NCBI RefSeq assembly: GCF_000219625.1
Contig: NC_018217.1
Coordinates: 248,001 to 312,000 of the forward strand
Direction: 5' to 3'
Length of the DNA stretch: 64,000 nt
DNA from: Zymoseptoria tritici IPO323
Taxonomy: Eukaryota; Ascomycota; Dothideomycetes; Mycosphaerellales; Mycosphaerellaceae
The position numbers were made by a program, and so were the translations under genes. Shown here in pieces: positions 47,237 through 57,531 of this stretch; position 1 is the stretch's first letter, and every line of letters starts with the position of its first letter. Under the pieces are notes generated by a model, which saw only the letters and a list, made by a program, of their open reading frames with translations, was not told the origin of the DNA and did not search any database.

Positions 47237-48102
47237 GAGCATGCATATATTGAGGCCTGGAGCCTATTTTTGAGCGAAAGAGGATCTGTAATTTGCCGCG
47301 AGGATGCTGTCTAGACCGATGAAGGCTGGGCCTGGGCGACGAAGACATCTCTACGCGGCATGGGAGTGCGACTCACGAGATTCGACATACTCGCACGAGC
47401 TGCATTGCAAACAAATTCATCACAGCACGGCTTATTATCGAGACTCCAGCAGTCACGGCGGAGACATGAAATGCAGATGAGACATTCAACCTCTCTAAGA
47501 GCCAATTTGCAAGAAGAACAGCTCGCGACTGCACTCACTTCAGGACAGAGAGCCTAATAGCGCGAACAGCACGGCAATGAGCGGTACACTACTACGATGG
47601 CTCATACTATTACGATGGCTCGTCCAAAACTCATGATTTCAACTACTCAAGACCTTCGAAGTGTTGCAGGAAAGCGTCTTCGGTCCGCAAGTGGTCACCG
47701 CACGCTTGCAAGAAGTGCCGACCACAAGCATCCAGTCTTTCAAATTCACCGGCACGCAAAATGGGTCACAGCTTCACAGGCGTGGACCTGCGGCAGCACA
47801 TACCCTCCCACTACCACGAACGTATGAAGCCGAGTTCTTCAATTCCCTCAAGCCGAAAAGACTCCTGCTTCGAGCCATCATCCAACCGCACTCACACAAG
47901 TTGCAAACAAGGTATTTGCACAACAGTGTCAAAATTAAAGGAATGTATATACGAGATATGCAAAAGTTGCGATGCCACGCTAAAGGATAGAGACGCCCTT
48001 TCTCCCCAGTAATTACTGCTCTGTCCCAGGGCCAAAGGGAAGTAATGAAGGAGCTTTTTTCATGTCGGTGTCGTTGTTGGGAATGCCTCGATGGAGAGGC
48101 AT
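47237..48102. other. Intergenic region, no gene seen
   Basis: It lies between two 3' ends. Several ORFs of 65-109 codons occur on both strands but show no conserved features. No RNA gene was recognised. Confidence 0.45.
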
Positions 48103-49933
48103 TTATGCGTAAGTTGGTGGCGATCCGCTGTTGCTTCCGCTGCCGCTTCCGCCGCTCTTGGGAGGGGTAGAGTTGCCGGAGCCGTAGACTGGCGCGTTCC
48201 CGCCCGATGAAGGCTGTGTTGGGATGGCTGATGGCGTTGCGGTCGATGTGGGCTTGCTTCCGGTAGGCGTGGTTCCGTTTGATCCAGAGCCTGAACCTCC
48301 ATTCGACCCAGAGCCTCCGTTGTAGGGTGGTGGAGTCGATCCTGATCCCCCAGTCGAGCCACCAGCGTTGCCACCGGCGCTGCCGCTTCCACCGGTCTTT
48401 GGAGGAGAGGTGTTTCCGGAGCCGTAGACTGGCGCGTTCCCGCCCGATGAAGGCTGTGTTGGGATGGCTGATGGCGTTGCGGTCGATGTGGGCTTGCTTC
48501 CGGTAGGCGTGGTTCCGTTTGATCCAGAGCCTGAACCTCCATTCGACCCAGAGCCTCCGTTGTAGGGTGGTGGAGTCGATCCTGATCCCCCAGTCGAGCC
48601 ACCAGCGTTGCCACCGGCGTTGCCGCCAGCATTCCCGCCAGCGTTGCCTGATCCACCGTGGCCACCGGACGATCCACCACCACCGATCGAACCGGAACCC
48701 TGTCCACCGCCGCCGATCGAACCTGAGCCCTGTCCACCGCCACCGATCGAACCTGAGCCCTGTCCACCGCCACCGATCGAACCGGAGCCCTGGCCTCCTC
48801 CACCAATGGAACCCGAGCCCTGACCTCCTCCACCGATCGAACCGGAGCCCTGGCCTCCGCCGCCGATCGAGCCGGAGCCTGAGCCCTGACCTCCAGCGCC
48901 GAGTCCACCGCCAAATCCGCCTCCCAGTCCGCCTCCGAAGCCTCCCTGGCCTCCACCGCCGATCGAGCCTGAACCTGAGCCCTTTCCTCCGCCGCCGATC
49001 GAGCCGGAGCCTGAGCCCTGTCCTCCGAGGCCAAATCCGCCTCCGAAACCTCCCTGGCCTCCACCGCCGATGGAGCCCGAACCTGAGCCCTTTCCTCCGC
49101 CGCCGATCGAGCCGGAGCCTGAGCCCTGTCCTCCGAGGCCAAATCCGCCTCCGAAACCTCCCTGGCCTCCACCGCCGATGGAGCCCGAACCTGAGCCCTT
49201 TCCTCCGCCGCCAATCGAGCCGGAGCCTGAGCCCTGTCCTCCAAGGCCAAATCCGCCTCCGAAACCTCCCTGGCCTCCACCGCCGATGGAGCCTGAACCT
49301 GAGCCCTTTCCTCCGCCGCCGATGGAGCCGGAGCCTGAGCCCTGTCCTCCAAGGCCAAATCCGCCTCCGAAACCACCCTGGCCTCCACCACCGATAGAGC
49401 CGGAGCCGGAGCCGGAGCCTGAGCCCTGTCCTCCAAGGCCAAATCCACCTCCGAAACCACCCTGGCCTCCGCCGCCTATTGAGCCGGAGCCGGAACCAGA
49501 GCCCTGTCCTCCACCGCCGATAGAACCGGAGCCGTAGCCCTGTCCTCCACCACCGATAGAGCCGGAGCCAGAGCCCTGTCCTCCACCACCAATCGAACCG
49601 GAGCCCTTTCCTCCAAGGCCAAAGCCGCCTCCAAGGCCGCCGTTGCCCGACCCGGAGAAACCGCCGTTTCCTCCTGCACCTCCACCGACCTGGCCGCCAG
49701 CACTGCCGCTAGCACTGCCGTAGCCTGAGGCGGAGCCGCCGCCGCCGTAGTGAGGCCAGCTTGGGAACTTGGAAGGGAAGAAGCCGAAAGTACGCTTCTC
49801 GATAGCGACGTCTAAGAAAGTCAGCGAAGTGTGCGAAGACGGTCTATCATTTGTACCTACCGGTCACGGGCTGAGCAGTGGGCAGAGCGAGAACGGTCAC
49901 GGCCGAGGCCAAGAGGACCATGGAGTACTTCAT
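48103..49933 (-). CDS. Secreted glycine/serine-rich repeat protein with Kex2 site
   Basis: Exons 49933-49861 and 49811-48103 encode 593 residues. The start MKYSMVLLASAVTVLALPTA is a signal peptide. A short propeptide then ends at IEKR, a Kex2 cleavage site. The body is almost wholly Gly, Ser, Gln and Ile in tandem units: a 10-residue SIGGGGQGSG block repeated many times, and 36-residue units (108 bp) from 49021. The C-terminal third is richer in Thr, Pro and Asn and contains a 240-bp duplication. There are no further Lys-Arg sites and no GPI signal. It is probably a cell-wall or extracellular structural protein. Other long frames in this stretch are shadows of the repeats. It shares its 5' architecture with the gene at 52527-53848. 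Confidence 0.82.
48176..48619. repeat. 240-bp tandem duplication in the Gly-rich gene
   Basis: 48176-48379 and 48416-48619 are identical over 204 bp with a 240-bp period (80 codons, frame kept). This implies a recent duplication. It is too short to attract RIP. Confidence 0.92.
49021..49428. repeat. 108-bp tandem repeats in the Gly-rich gene
   Basis: Units begin at 49021, 49129, 49237 and 49345 with a 108-bp period (36 codons), followed by a changed unit. A shorter 30-bp period runs from 48685 to 48870. All periods are multiples of three. Confidence 0.9.
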
Positions 49934-52526
49934 GCTGATGGTAGTCTTGCAAGTTGTTTGAAGAGGTATAAAGGTGGGAAGAAGAAGAGGTATGGAGAAG
50001 AAGCAGAGCCGGCAGAGGAAGAGCGAGAGTGTGGTTGAAGCGAATGGAATGCTGCGAAGGCCTGATGGATTGAAAGAGACCAGAGTGCTGGTCGTGGAGT
50101 TGACCTTATATCACCACTGGCCTGTGGTCCGTGAGAGCTCGTGAGGAGTCCGACAGACTCACCGCTGAGCAAAACTCCCGCCCGCGAGGCATGGTCAATG
50201 CTTCGGGTCTCGCCACGTTCTGAGGAGGTCTCATTCTGGTGGCGCTTTGGGGCGTGCTGTTCTGGGCAAGTCTTTACGAAGCTAAGGATTCCGTGCGATG
50301 CTTTCGATGCCGAGATCTCCACAAAATTCCTTCGGCTTGTTTCGAAATATGCAGGACCGGAATCGTATGCCTTCACGACGGACCCGAAAGAGGAATTGTG
50401 CCGTACCGCAGCGGGACAGAGACACGACCTCAAGGCAAGCAGTACGCATGGTGCATTCTAGAGATATTGCTTCTTCCTTCCGAGGAGATTCGATGTCAAT
50501 AGCTGACCAGATTTCGCTTGGAGTTAGCTTGCAAAGTCACGCAGAAGCATAGGCCGAATGGCGCTGTCCAACCCTGAAAAGCATATCGCAACCTCGGGAA
50601 TGGACAAGACGCAGTATAGCACCGGGTTCGAGAGTGGGCAAGAGGCTTCAGCGCCGCACTCTCAGTCTTGATGTCGGTCGAGACTGGGTCACGGCTCGGT
50701 CCCACCCAAACTTCCAGCAAAAGCAACAAAGTATGCCTTGGGCGGACGTCTAACAGCTTTCGCATGACAGAAATCGCAAAAGGCGGCACATCTCTTGGCC
50801 GGTGCTGTCATGTGCGCCCTCGTGGTGGTGATTGAAGCAAGCCCCCAAGTGGACATGACAAAGTCTCCCACTGCCACGAGCCGTTGAATGTCATCACGAA
50901 GCTACGTTGACGTGTCGCCGAGTCGCGGTTGAGGGCTACATCTGGGGGTTGCTTTTGCGCTCAACGATAGTCATAGATCCTACTATACGTATTACGCAGT
51001 CCTGCAGGCTTGCATAGAAAAGCAGTAAACGACAAGGTCATGAACGTGTTCCATGTAGCGATATATTGGATGAGCTTAAGTCATGTCCAGGCCGAGCCGC
51101 GGTGTCGACCATTCCCAGTGGGGGCGGTCCATCAAAAACAACCACAGATGACTGTACCCGTGGAAGAGCGGGCCATGAGAAAGGGGCGGACGATTCACTC
51201 CACTTGGTCTGCTGCCCTCATCTTATGGCAACGCTATACAGCAACGCCAAGGCATAACATTGATCCTTCTAAGATCTTTTCGCCTTTTAGTGCAATTGCA
51301 TCTCGCTCGTATAGCGTGTGCACTGGATCAATGCAATCCACTGAAACTGCTTTAGTATACCCCTGGTCGCTGTAGCTCAAAATAAGCATTTTGAACCCAA
51401 ACCTTAAACCGTCCTCTTTCCGCCCCTCGCGCCAGCAGGATCCGATCGACACGCCTCGCATTTCCACCGGTGGAAATTGATCTACAGCTGCAGGAACCCG
51501 CCCTTCCTTCCACAATTCGCTCGCTTGGATTCCAGAAAATATTCTCGAATTGCATTGGCAAAGCATCGGTGCTTCACGAAGGGTGAGCTAGCTGGGCCTG
51601 GACCGCGTCTGCGCGAGTAAGAGCATCTCAAGAGTGGTCTTGCGGAGGGAGAGTTCAGGGGTCAATTTCATGTCTCCCGCGGCCGGCGCGGAGTCCGCAG
51701 GATGGACCTCGCCTCACGGGTCACGAATCACGAATGTCACAAACTCATGATGCCTGCCAGGCGTGCTGTCGAGGCTCCCATGCGCTGTGACATCAAGACA
51801 GCAGTCATCGAATTGGCCCCAATGCGGACGGCTGTGACTGACTGACTCCAAGCTCTGCCGAGTCACGAGCAATGACTCCCAAAGGAGAGACGGGCTGACC
51901 GCATCAAGTCGGGTGACACTGTCAACGGGCTCGATTCTTCAATGTCATGGCGATGAGAGCCCAGTGACACGACAGAGTGGAACACTGCCGTCAGTCCTTG
52001 ACCGACTTGCCATCGGGCCGGATTGACGAAATGGTGCTTCGTTACTTGATCGCTCCATGAATACCACACCCTGGCGGCCTGCTCGCCGTGCTTCACCGCT
52101 TTCGTCTACTCGCATCGAAACATCTCGATGAGCGACCGCTCGCCTGGTGAGGCAGCATGTTACGTCTGCAAGGATGTTACAACGCACAATCTGCAGGACA
52201 ATCCATCAAGTAATCGGCCGCATCGGACCGATACTGCAGACATGCTCGCCTGAGAAGCGATGGAACACTCGCTCGATCATCGCACAGCACAGCTACAAGT
52301 ACATCTCGAACGGACAATCATTCGACAGCGCCTTGAAGCACATGGATGCATATCAAATGAGTGTTTGGTATGTATTAAAGATTATTACATTATGCCTCAG
52401 TGTCAAAATATCCTCTCTGCGATATTACAACTTCTTCTGGGTCTGATTGACGAGGCATGCTATGCTTTGACGGGCGATCTCGAGTGTCGGAGTGTCTTAT
52501 CCGAATCTTGGTCGTCTTGGTCGAAT
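49934..52526. other. Long intergenic region upstream of the Gly-rich gene
   Basis: 2.6 kb with no supported gene. ORFs of up to 121 codons (for example 51010-51375 + and 51234-51566 -) overlap each other and have no recognisable domain. Pieces at 50190-50225 and 50725-50745 resemble segments upstream of the second secreted-protein gene (54058-54094, 54400-54425). Confidence 0.5.
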
Positions 52527-53848
52527 CTAGTACGAGGTAGGAGGAGAGGAGCTTCCGCCGTAAGATGATGGTGGAGGAGTGCTGCCGTACGACGATGGTG
52601 GAGGGTTCGTGTTGTACTAATGACATGAAGTTCAGCTGCAGCTCAAACAACATGGTTCAATGCGGTTTTAGGACCTGGAGCAAGCGGAGCGACTGTCTCG
52701 CACCACGCTACAGGCCTTACATCCTTCGGTTCACTTACGCTGGGTGGGCTGGAAGACGGTCCCTTAGGTGGGCCAGAGGGAGGACCAGATGGCGGTCCCT
52801 TGGGTGGTCCATTCGGTGGGCCAGATGGTGGGCCAGATGGTGGACCAGACGGCGGACCCTTAGGTGGGCCGGATGGAGGGTAGGACGGCGGGCCTGATGG
52901 CGGACTGGAGGGAGGACCGGAAGGACGGCCCTTTGGTGGGCCAGCTGGTGGTCCCTTCGGCGGACCTGATGGAGGGCTGGATGGTGGGTACGATGGTGGG
53001 CTCGATGGTGGGCTCGAGGGCGGGTTGGACGGGTACTGGCGAAGGTCATAAGGTCAGCCAAGTCTCAGAAACGTTCGCTTGGCCAAAGGCCGACAAGGCA
53101 CATGCTGAAGCTTGAGAGGCGTCCCGCCCTTTGATCTACTTACAGAGGGAGGAGTGCTATTGCTGCCGCCGTATGACGATGGTGGTGTTGTCCCGCCGTA
53201 AGACAATGGGGGAGGGGATGATCCGCCGTGCTACCGAATCGTCAAGTTGGCTGATCTGAGAAATGGTCCCTCCTTGATTCAGAAGCTGATAGGACATGCT
53301 GTTGGCAAGCTCAATGGTCGACTTACGTTGGTAGGTGGCAACCCGCCGCCGTTGCAACCGGGGCATCCGCTGCTATGAGAAGAACCGCCGTTGCTGCCAT
53401 ATCCAGAAGGAACGCCGTGAGAAGATCCGCCGCCGCTGCCATATCCAGAAGGCACACCATAAGACGATGGTGGAGACGATCCGTGGCTGTAAGACGATGG
53501 TGGAGAATACCCGGATGGCTTCGACCCTCCGTACTGGAAACCGAGATATGGAAATCAGCGTATGTTCCAGCCATTTCAAGGGACATGCTTCGGGCCATAT
53601 CTCTGTGCCTGGCATACTTGGGTTGACTTACGCTTGATGGAATGCTTCCGTGTCCGTACTGACCAAGGCTTCCTAGAACCTTGTGCAACAGACCGAGCGT
53701 GCGCTTCTCGACGGCCAAGTCTGAACGATGTCAGCAACCTGCTTGCATTCAGTGGACCTCGCTGATACTCACCAGTCGCGGGCTGAGCGGTGGGCAGAGC
53801 GTAGGCCGCCGTAAGGCCGGAAGCCAACAGAATGGCGGAGTACTTCAT
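52527..53848 (-). CDS. Secreted Pro/Gly/Ser-rich protein with Kex2 site
   Basis: Six exons: 53848-53773, 53720-53632, 53533-53327, 53230-53144, 53035-52739, 52616-52527, 281 residues. It opens with MKYSAILLASGLTAAYALPTA (signal peptide), then VEKR (Kex2 site). The body is made of SSPPSSYG-like units and, in exon 5, a collagen-like run of PPSGPPKGPP units. A CPGC motif in exon 3 holds the only cysteines outside the signal region. Introns 2-5 are all phase 0, start GTAAGT, and three of the four following exons start with TAC (Tyr), as if exons had been duplicated with their introns. Its first two exons parallel the Gly-rich gene 2.6 kb downstream, so the two are diverged paralogues. Likely a wall or matrix protein. 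Confidence 0.8.
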
Positions 53849-55549
53849 CTTGACGATGGAAAGGGCTCGATGGGAAGGTATGGAAAATGAAAACGATGCG
53901 AAAAAGACGATCAGGAGTGGTTGCAGAGAGTGACTGAGGTGAGTGCTGATGAATCGGAGTAGGTCGAAGTGTTGGACTTGCAGCCTTCCTTATACTGTAC
54001 ATCAACTCATTATGATCCGCGAAGAACTCATATGTTCTAGATTCTCGCTTCGAAGCATTGTGGTCAATGCTTTGGTCATGCCACGTTCTGAAGCGTGCGT
54101 GGCACACGAGATTGACATGGCGTATCGCCGCATCGAGGCATTCGCTTCGGGGGAGTCTCCGCGGGTGAATCTCTCTCAAGAATCATGTTGCCTTCATGCA
54201 CGCACACAATTGAAGATCGACATACGAAGGATGGGACCGTTACAGCTTCGTACAAGAATTGTCCCAAGCCCCCTCGCAATGGGATTCAAACAGCTGCCTT
54301 GACGCTGAGATACAGCGCACGCTGCATGGAGGAACATAGCATCCTCGGCCTCATGGTACGAGATTAGACGACGGCATGTTCATCCAGCCTCACGACAGAA
54401 ACAATAAAGTATGCCTTGCGAGGTCCCTGCTGTGGTTCGCGAGCACACCGGTCAGCTCAAAGCCTCCCTGCCAAACCTGTCGAAGGTGTCTAAGTTCTGT
54501 CAAAATGACTTTTGGCTGTCACGTGCCTCAGCCCATTAAGCCACCAACTTTGACCTACTCGAAGCGTGATGACAGAATCTTCCGGTGCCACGAGGTCCGT
54601 GACCGCCGTCACGAAATTGCCATGGCGTAACTGCAGGATGGTCAATGGAACTATTTGCGAGACTTGCGCCGAGCAAAAGCGGGCGGCGTCTGGCCTTCAC
54701 GAACAATCGAGGACCATTCATGGTCTCGCTTAAGGGCCACCGTGGCACCGACAGTCATGATAAGTATGAAGATGGTATGAGAGTCAAGAGGGTTCATACA
54801 GCGTCGATCTCGAAGTCATGAACAGCCCGAGCCGGATGTCTACCGCTCAACAAGGAGAAAGGGACCTTCACACCCAAGATCGATATTGCTGTACAAAGGA
54901 CTAGAACACAACAGAAGGCAAAGGGGCGGAGATTCGGCTTCGCAAAGTTGCCCTCGAGCTCTCAAGGCTGGACTATCGAAGCAGATTCAAATTGACTCGA
55001 GCCTTATTGATTCCTCCTAAGAGCTCTCGCCTTCTCCTCCAATTGCACATCGTCTGCAAGACGTGCGCTTACCCAATTCATCGAAGTAGACGAGCCCCTG
55101 GTTTTAGTCGCTGGAAATAAGCATCAAGGCAAAACTCAAAAGTCTCCGCCTTTCAGCTGACACGGCTCGCAGCCGAATTTGTGGAGATTATCGACAGCCA
55201 CGAGAGTCAGGCCACTGGTCGCCTGATGACTTCGATCACAGCTCGAATCAATCGAAGAAGCATTGATGCGTGAGCCAAAGAGGTCTCGAACTTGCTCATG
55301 CGAGCAACAATATGATGATCGACAAGAATACATTCTGTGCCGAGCTGAAGGTTCGATGTAAGGTGGGGGCTATTTTCTAACTTCCTAATCCGTCACTGAT
55401 CCAGGCTTGCGGACTGTTCCACCGGTCATGATGCTTGTCTGTACGTGGGTCGAGCGGACACGGGGGATCTAGAAGGTAGCATCATCCACTTGTGCAAATG
55501 TGGCCAGGTTCTCGGCCAGGCGATGCTGCAACTCACTGACTCTCAGCTC
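53849..55549. other. Intergenic region, no gene seen
   Basis: 1.7 kb holding the promoter of the Pro-rich secreted protein and the kynureninase 3' end. Short ORFs only. Confidence 0.45.
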
Positions 55550-57025
55550 CTACTTCACCGCGCTCCACCCTTTGCTATCTTTACCTCCATCGACCATTAC
55601 ACTGCCAACAGTTTGACCATGGCCCTTCACCGCCTGCTCACAGGCCATCCGAAACACCTCAATGAATCTCCTTACATCCTCATAGGTGTTGTAAAGTGGA
55701 GCCGGCGCGACACGAATAACGTCCGGCTTTCTCTCGTCTACCACAACAGCATGCTCCTCGAGGACCGCCATGACTGTGTCAAGCAACCCTGGCTGCAACA
55801 TGACCGATAGCTGCGCACCTCGTTGGCTCGAGTCGCGCGGTGTGATGATGTGGAACAGTTGTCGGCCCAATGTTGCCTGCTGATCTTGCAGGAGTAGATC
55901 TAGGAGCTTTTCGAGGTAGCCTGTGAGTTTGAGACTCTTTCCCCGGAGTGCCGACATCGATGTCTGCTTGAAGACGTCCAAGCTTGCACGTACGGCTGTG
56001 CAGTCCGCGACTGACGGATTCGAGACCTGGAAGCCCGCAGCGCCGGGTATGGGCTCAAACTTGTTGTCCATGGTGAATCTACTCGACTTTTGGGAGCCCC
56101 ACCAGCCGGAAAGTCGCGGTCGGTACTCGAGGGAAGTGTTGCCATCCGTCGTTGCGCTCTCCACCTTGCTGTGACGCTCATGCACGAAGCATCCGCCGAT
56201 ACTACCAGGTCCGCTGTTCAGATATTTGTATGTACACCAGGCCGCGAAGTCAACGTTCCAGTCATGGAGCTGTAGCGGCACATTGCCAGCAGCGTGAGCG
56301 AGATCCCAGCCGACAACGATTCCCTTGGCCTGTGCGTGCGCAGTAATGGTTTTGATGTCGAAGAATTGGCCAGTGTAGTATTGGATGCCAGGTAACAGCA
56401 CAAGTGCTAGCTCATTGGCATGTTTGTCGATTGTGGAGAGAATGTACTCAGTGCTCAAGGTCAGAGACGTACTGGATTCCGGCTCGAGCAGAAGCATCGA
56501 GCGATTCGGATCGTAGCCGTGAAAGTGAATTTGGGACTCTACGACAAAATGATCCGATGGAAATGCTCTGCCTTCGAGCAGGATCTTGTTGCGAGTTTTC
56601 GTAGGCTGATAGAAGCTGCACATCAATAGATGCAAATTTGCAGTCAAAGTCTGCATCACCGCCACTTCCTCCGCATGAGCGCCGACCACATTTGCCATAT
56701 CCAGGCGTAGATCATCGTCCGCATGAAGCCAGGGAGGAAGACGTGTGTCCGAGACTTCTTTGAAATGCCCAAAGACGCCCTTCTGACGCCATGTCTTCAG
56801 GTACTCTTCGAAATACTTGGCGGTCAATTGTGGTTGAAGCCCGAGCGAGTTCCCACACAAATATGTCGATGGCTCATTAGAGGCCCCGGTCAGACTGTCC
56901 GCGACGGTCGATCGACTCAAATCTGATTTGCTTGGGATAACAAAGTGCTCTCGAAGTCCTCGCAGCGGGCACTGCTCATCCTTGACCTTTGCGTGCGCCT
57001 GCGAGAAGATCTCCGAGGTATCCAT
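55550..57025 (-). CDS. BNA5: Kynureninase (L-kynurenine hydrolase)
   Basis: One exon, 491 residues, a normal length. It cleaves kynurenine or 3-hydroxykynurenine to anthranilate or 3-hydroxyanthranilate plus alanine, in the cytosol, in tryptophan breakdown and de novo NAD synthesis. Family signatures: YLCGNSLGLQP near residue 55, MQTLTANLH, FPSDHFVVESQI, GWDLAHAAGN with the PLP-contacting Asp, and CTYKYLNSGPG with the Schiff-base lysine. RPRLSGWWG and RVAPAPLYNT follow as expected. The gene is intact and divergent from ATG11. Nothing ties it to the metabolite cluster 17 kb away. Confidence 0.96.
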   Translation of the reverse strand: MDTSEIFSQAHAKVKDEQCPLRGLREHFVIPSKSDLSRSTVADSLTGASNEPSTYLCGNSLGLQPQLTAKYFEEYLKTWRQKGVFGHFKEVSDTRLPPWLHADDDLRLDMANVVGAHAEEVAVMQTLTANLHLLMCSFYQPTKTRNKILLEGRAFPSDHFVVESQIHFHGYDPNRSMLLLEPESSTSLTLSTEYILSTIDKHANELALVLLPGIQYYTGQFFDIKTITAHAQAKGIVVGWDLAHAAGNVPLQLHDWNVDFAAWCTYKYLNSGPGSIGGCFVHERHSKVESATTDGNTSLEYRPRLSGWWGSQKSSRFTMDNKFEPIPGAAGFQVSNPSVADCTAVRASLDVFKQTSMSALRGKSLKLTGYLEKLLDLLLQDQQATLGRQLFHIITPRDSSQRGAQLSVMLQPGLLDTVMAVLEEHAVVVDERKPDVIRVAPAPLYNTYEDVRRFIEVFRMACEQAVKGHGQTVGSVMVDGGKDSKGWSAVK

Positions 57026-57531
57026 GGCTGCGACTTGGGAGCAGATGACCAGTCCGAGTAGCTGGCGTTCCCTTCCGAAGTCAAGTGAATGAGATCAGCT
57101 GTTCAGAAGTGCGAGAATGAAGACGATCAGAGGTGAGACTGGAAGCTGCGTGATGCCCTACCTGATCAGTCCATTGAGCTTGATGCCGCGAGATTTGACT
57201 GCTCAACTACCTTGACCGATTTGATAGAGGCTTGTTCAAGTCGAATGAGAGTATGCGATCTTGTGCATGTCGATGGAGTCGTTCGACGTCAACGTCAAGA
57301 CTTCCAACCATGTCAGAATACGGAAGGGAAGGTCGTCGCGCGTCGATCAGCCGAGCTCTCAGTGGGCACGTCACGAGCGCCTGAGCTAAGACATCTACCA
57401 CAACATCCTACCTAGGTACGACCACTCTATTCTTCCTCTTCTTCCTGTCGGCGACCGTAATCTCCTGCTCTGCACCGACCACACCACCGCAGTTGCGCCA
57501 GCACGATACAAAGCTGCTGGCGCGGGAATTG
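57026..57531. promoter_or_regulatory. Divergent promoter of kynureninase and ATG11
   Basis: 506 bp between two divergent starts, with pyrimidine-rich tracts before the ATG11 start (57425-57480). No distinct operator was recognised. Confidence 0.45.

Noticed and set aside
48060..49460. A 466-codon Ala/Glu/Arg-rich frame, and Pro/Glu-rich frames on the + strand, over the repeat gene
   Set aside because: Any frame stays open across in-frame triplet-multiple repeats. Only the Gly/Ser frame joins a signal peptide, intron and Kex2 site.
51010..51566. Overlapping ORFs of 121 and 110 codons on opposite strands
   Set aside because: No signal peptide, domain, low-complexity pattern or splice structure supports either; chance frames in a long intergenic region.
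48103..53848. Kex2-processed RiPP precursor (many KR-separated peptides)
   Set aside because: Each of the two secreted proteins has one Lys-Arg site just after the signal region and none between repeats, and no ustiloxin-type tailoring genes lie nearby.
55550..57025. Kynureninase as a cluster gene supplying anthranilate or 3-hydroxyanthranilate
   Set aside because: It is 17 kb beyond the last cluster gene, separated by housekeeping genes such as ARL1, lacks the cluster motif, and every such fungus needs one copy.
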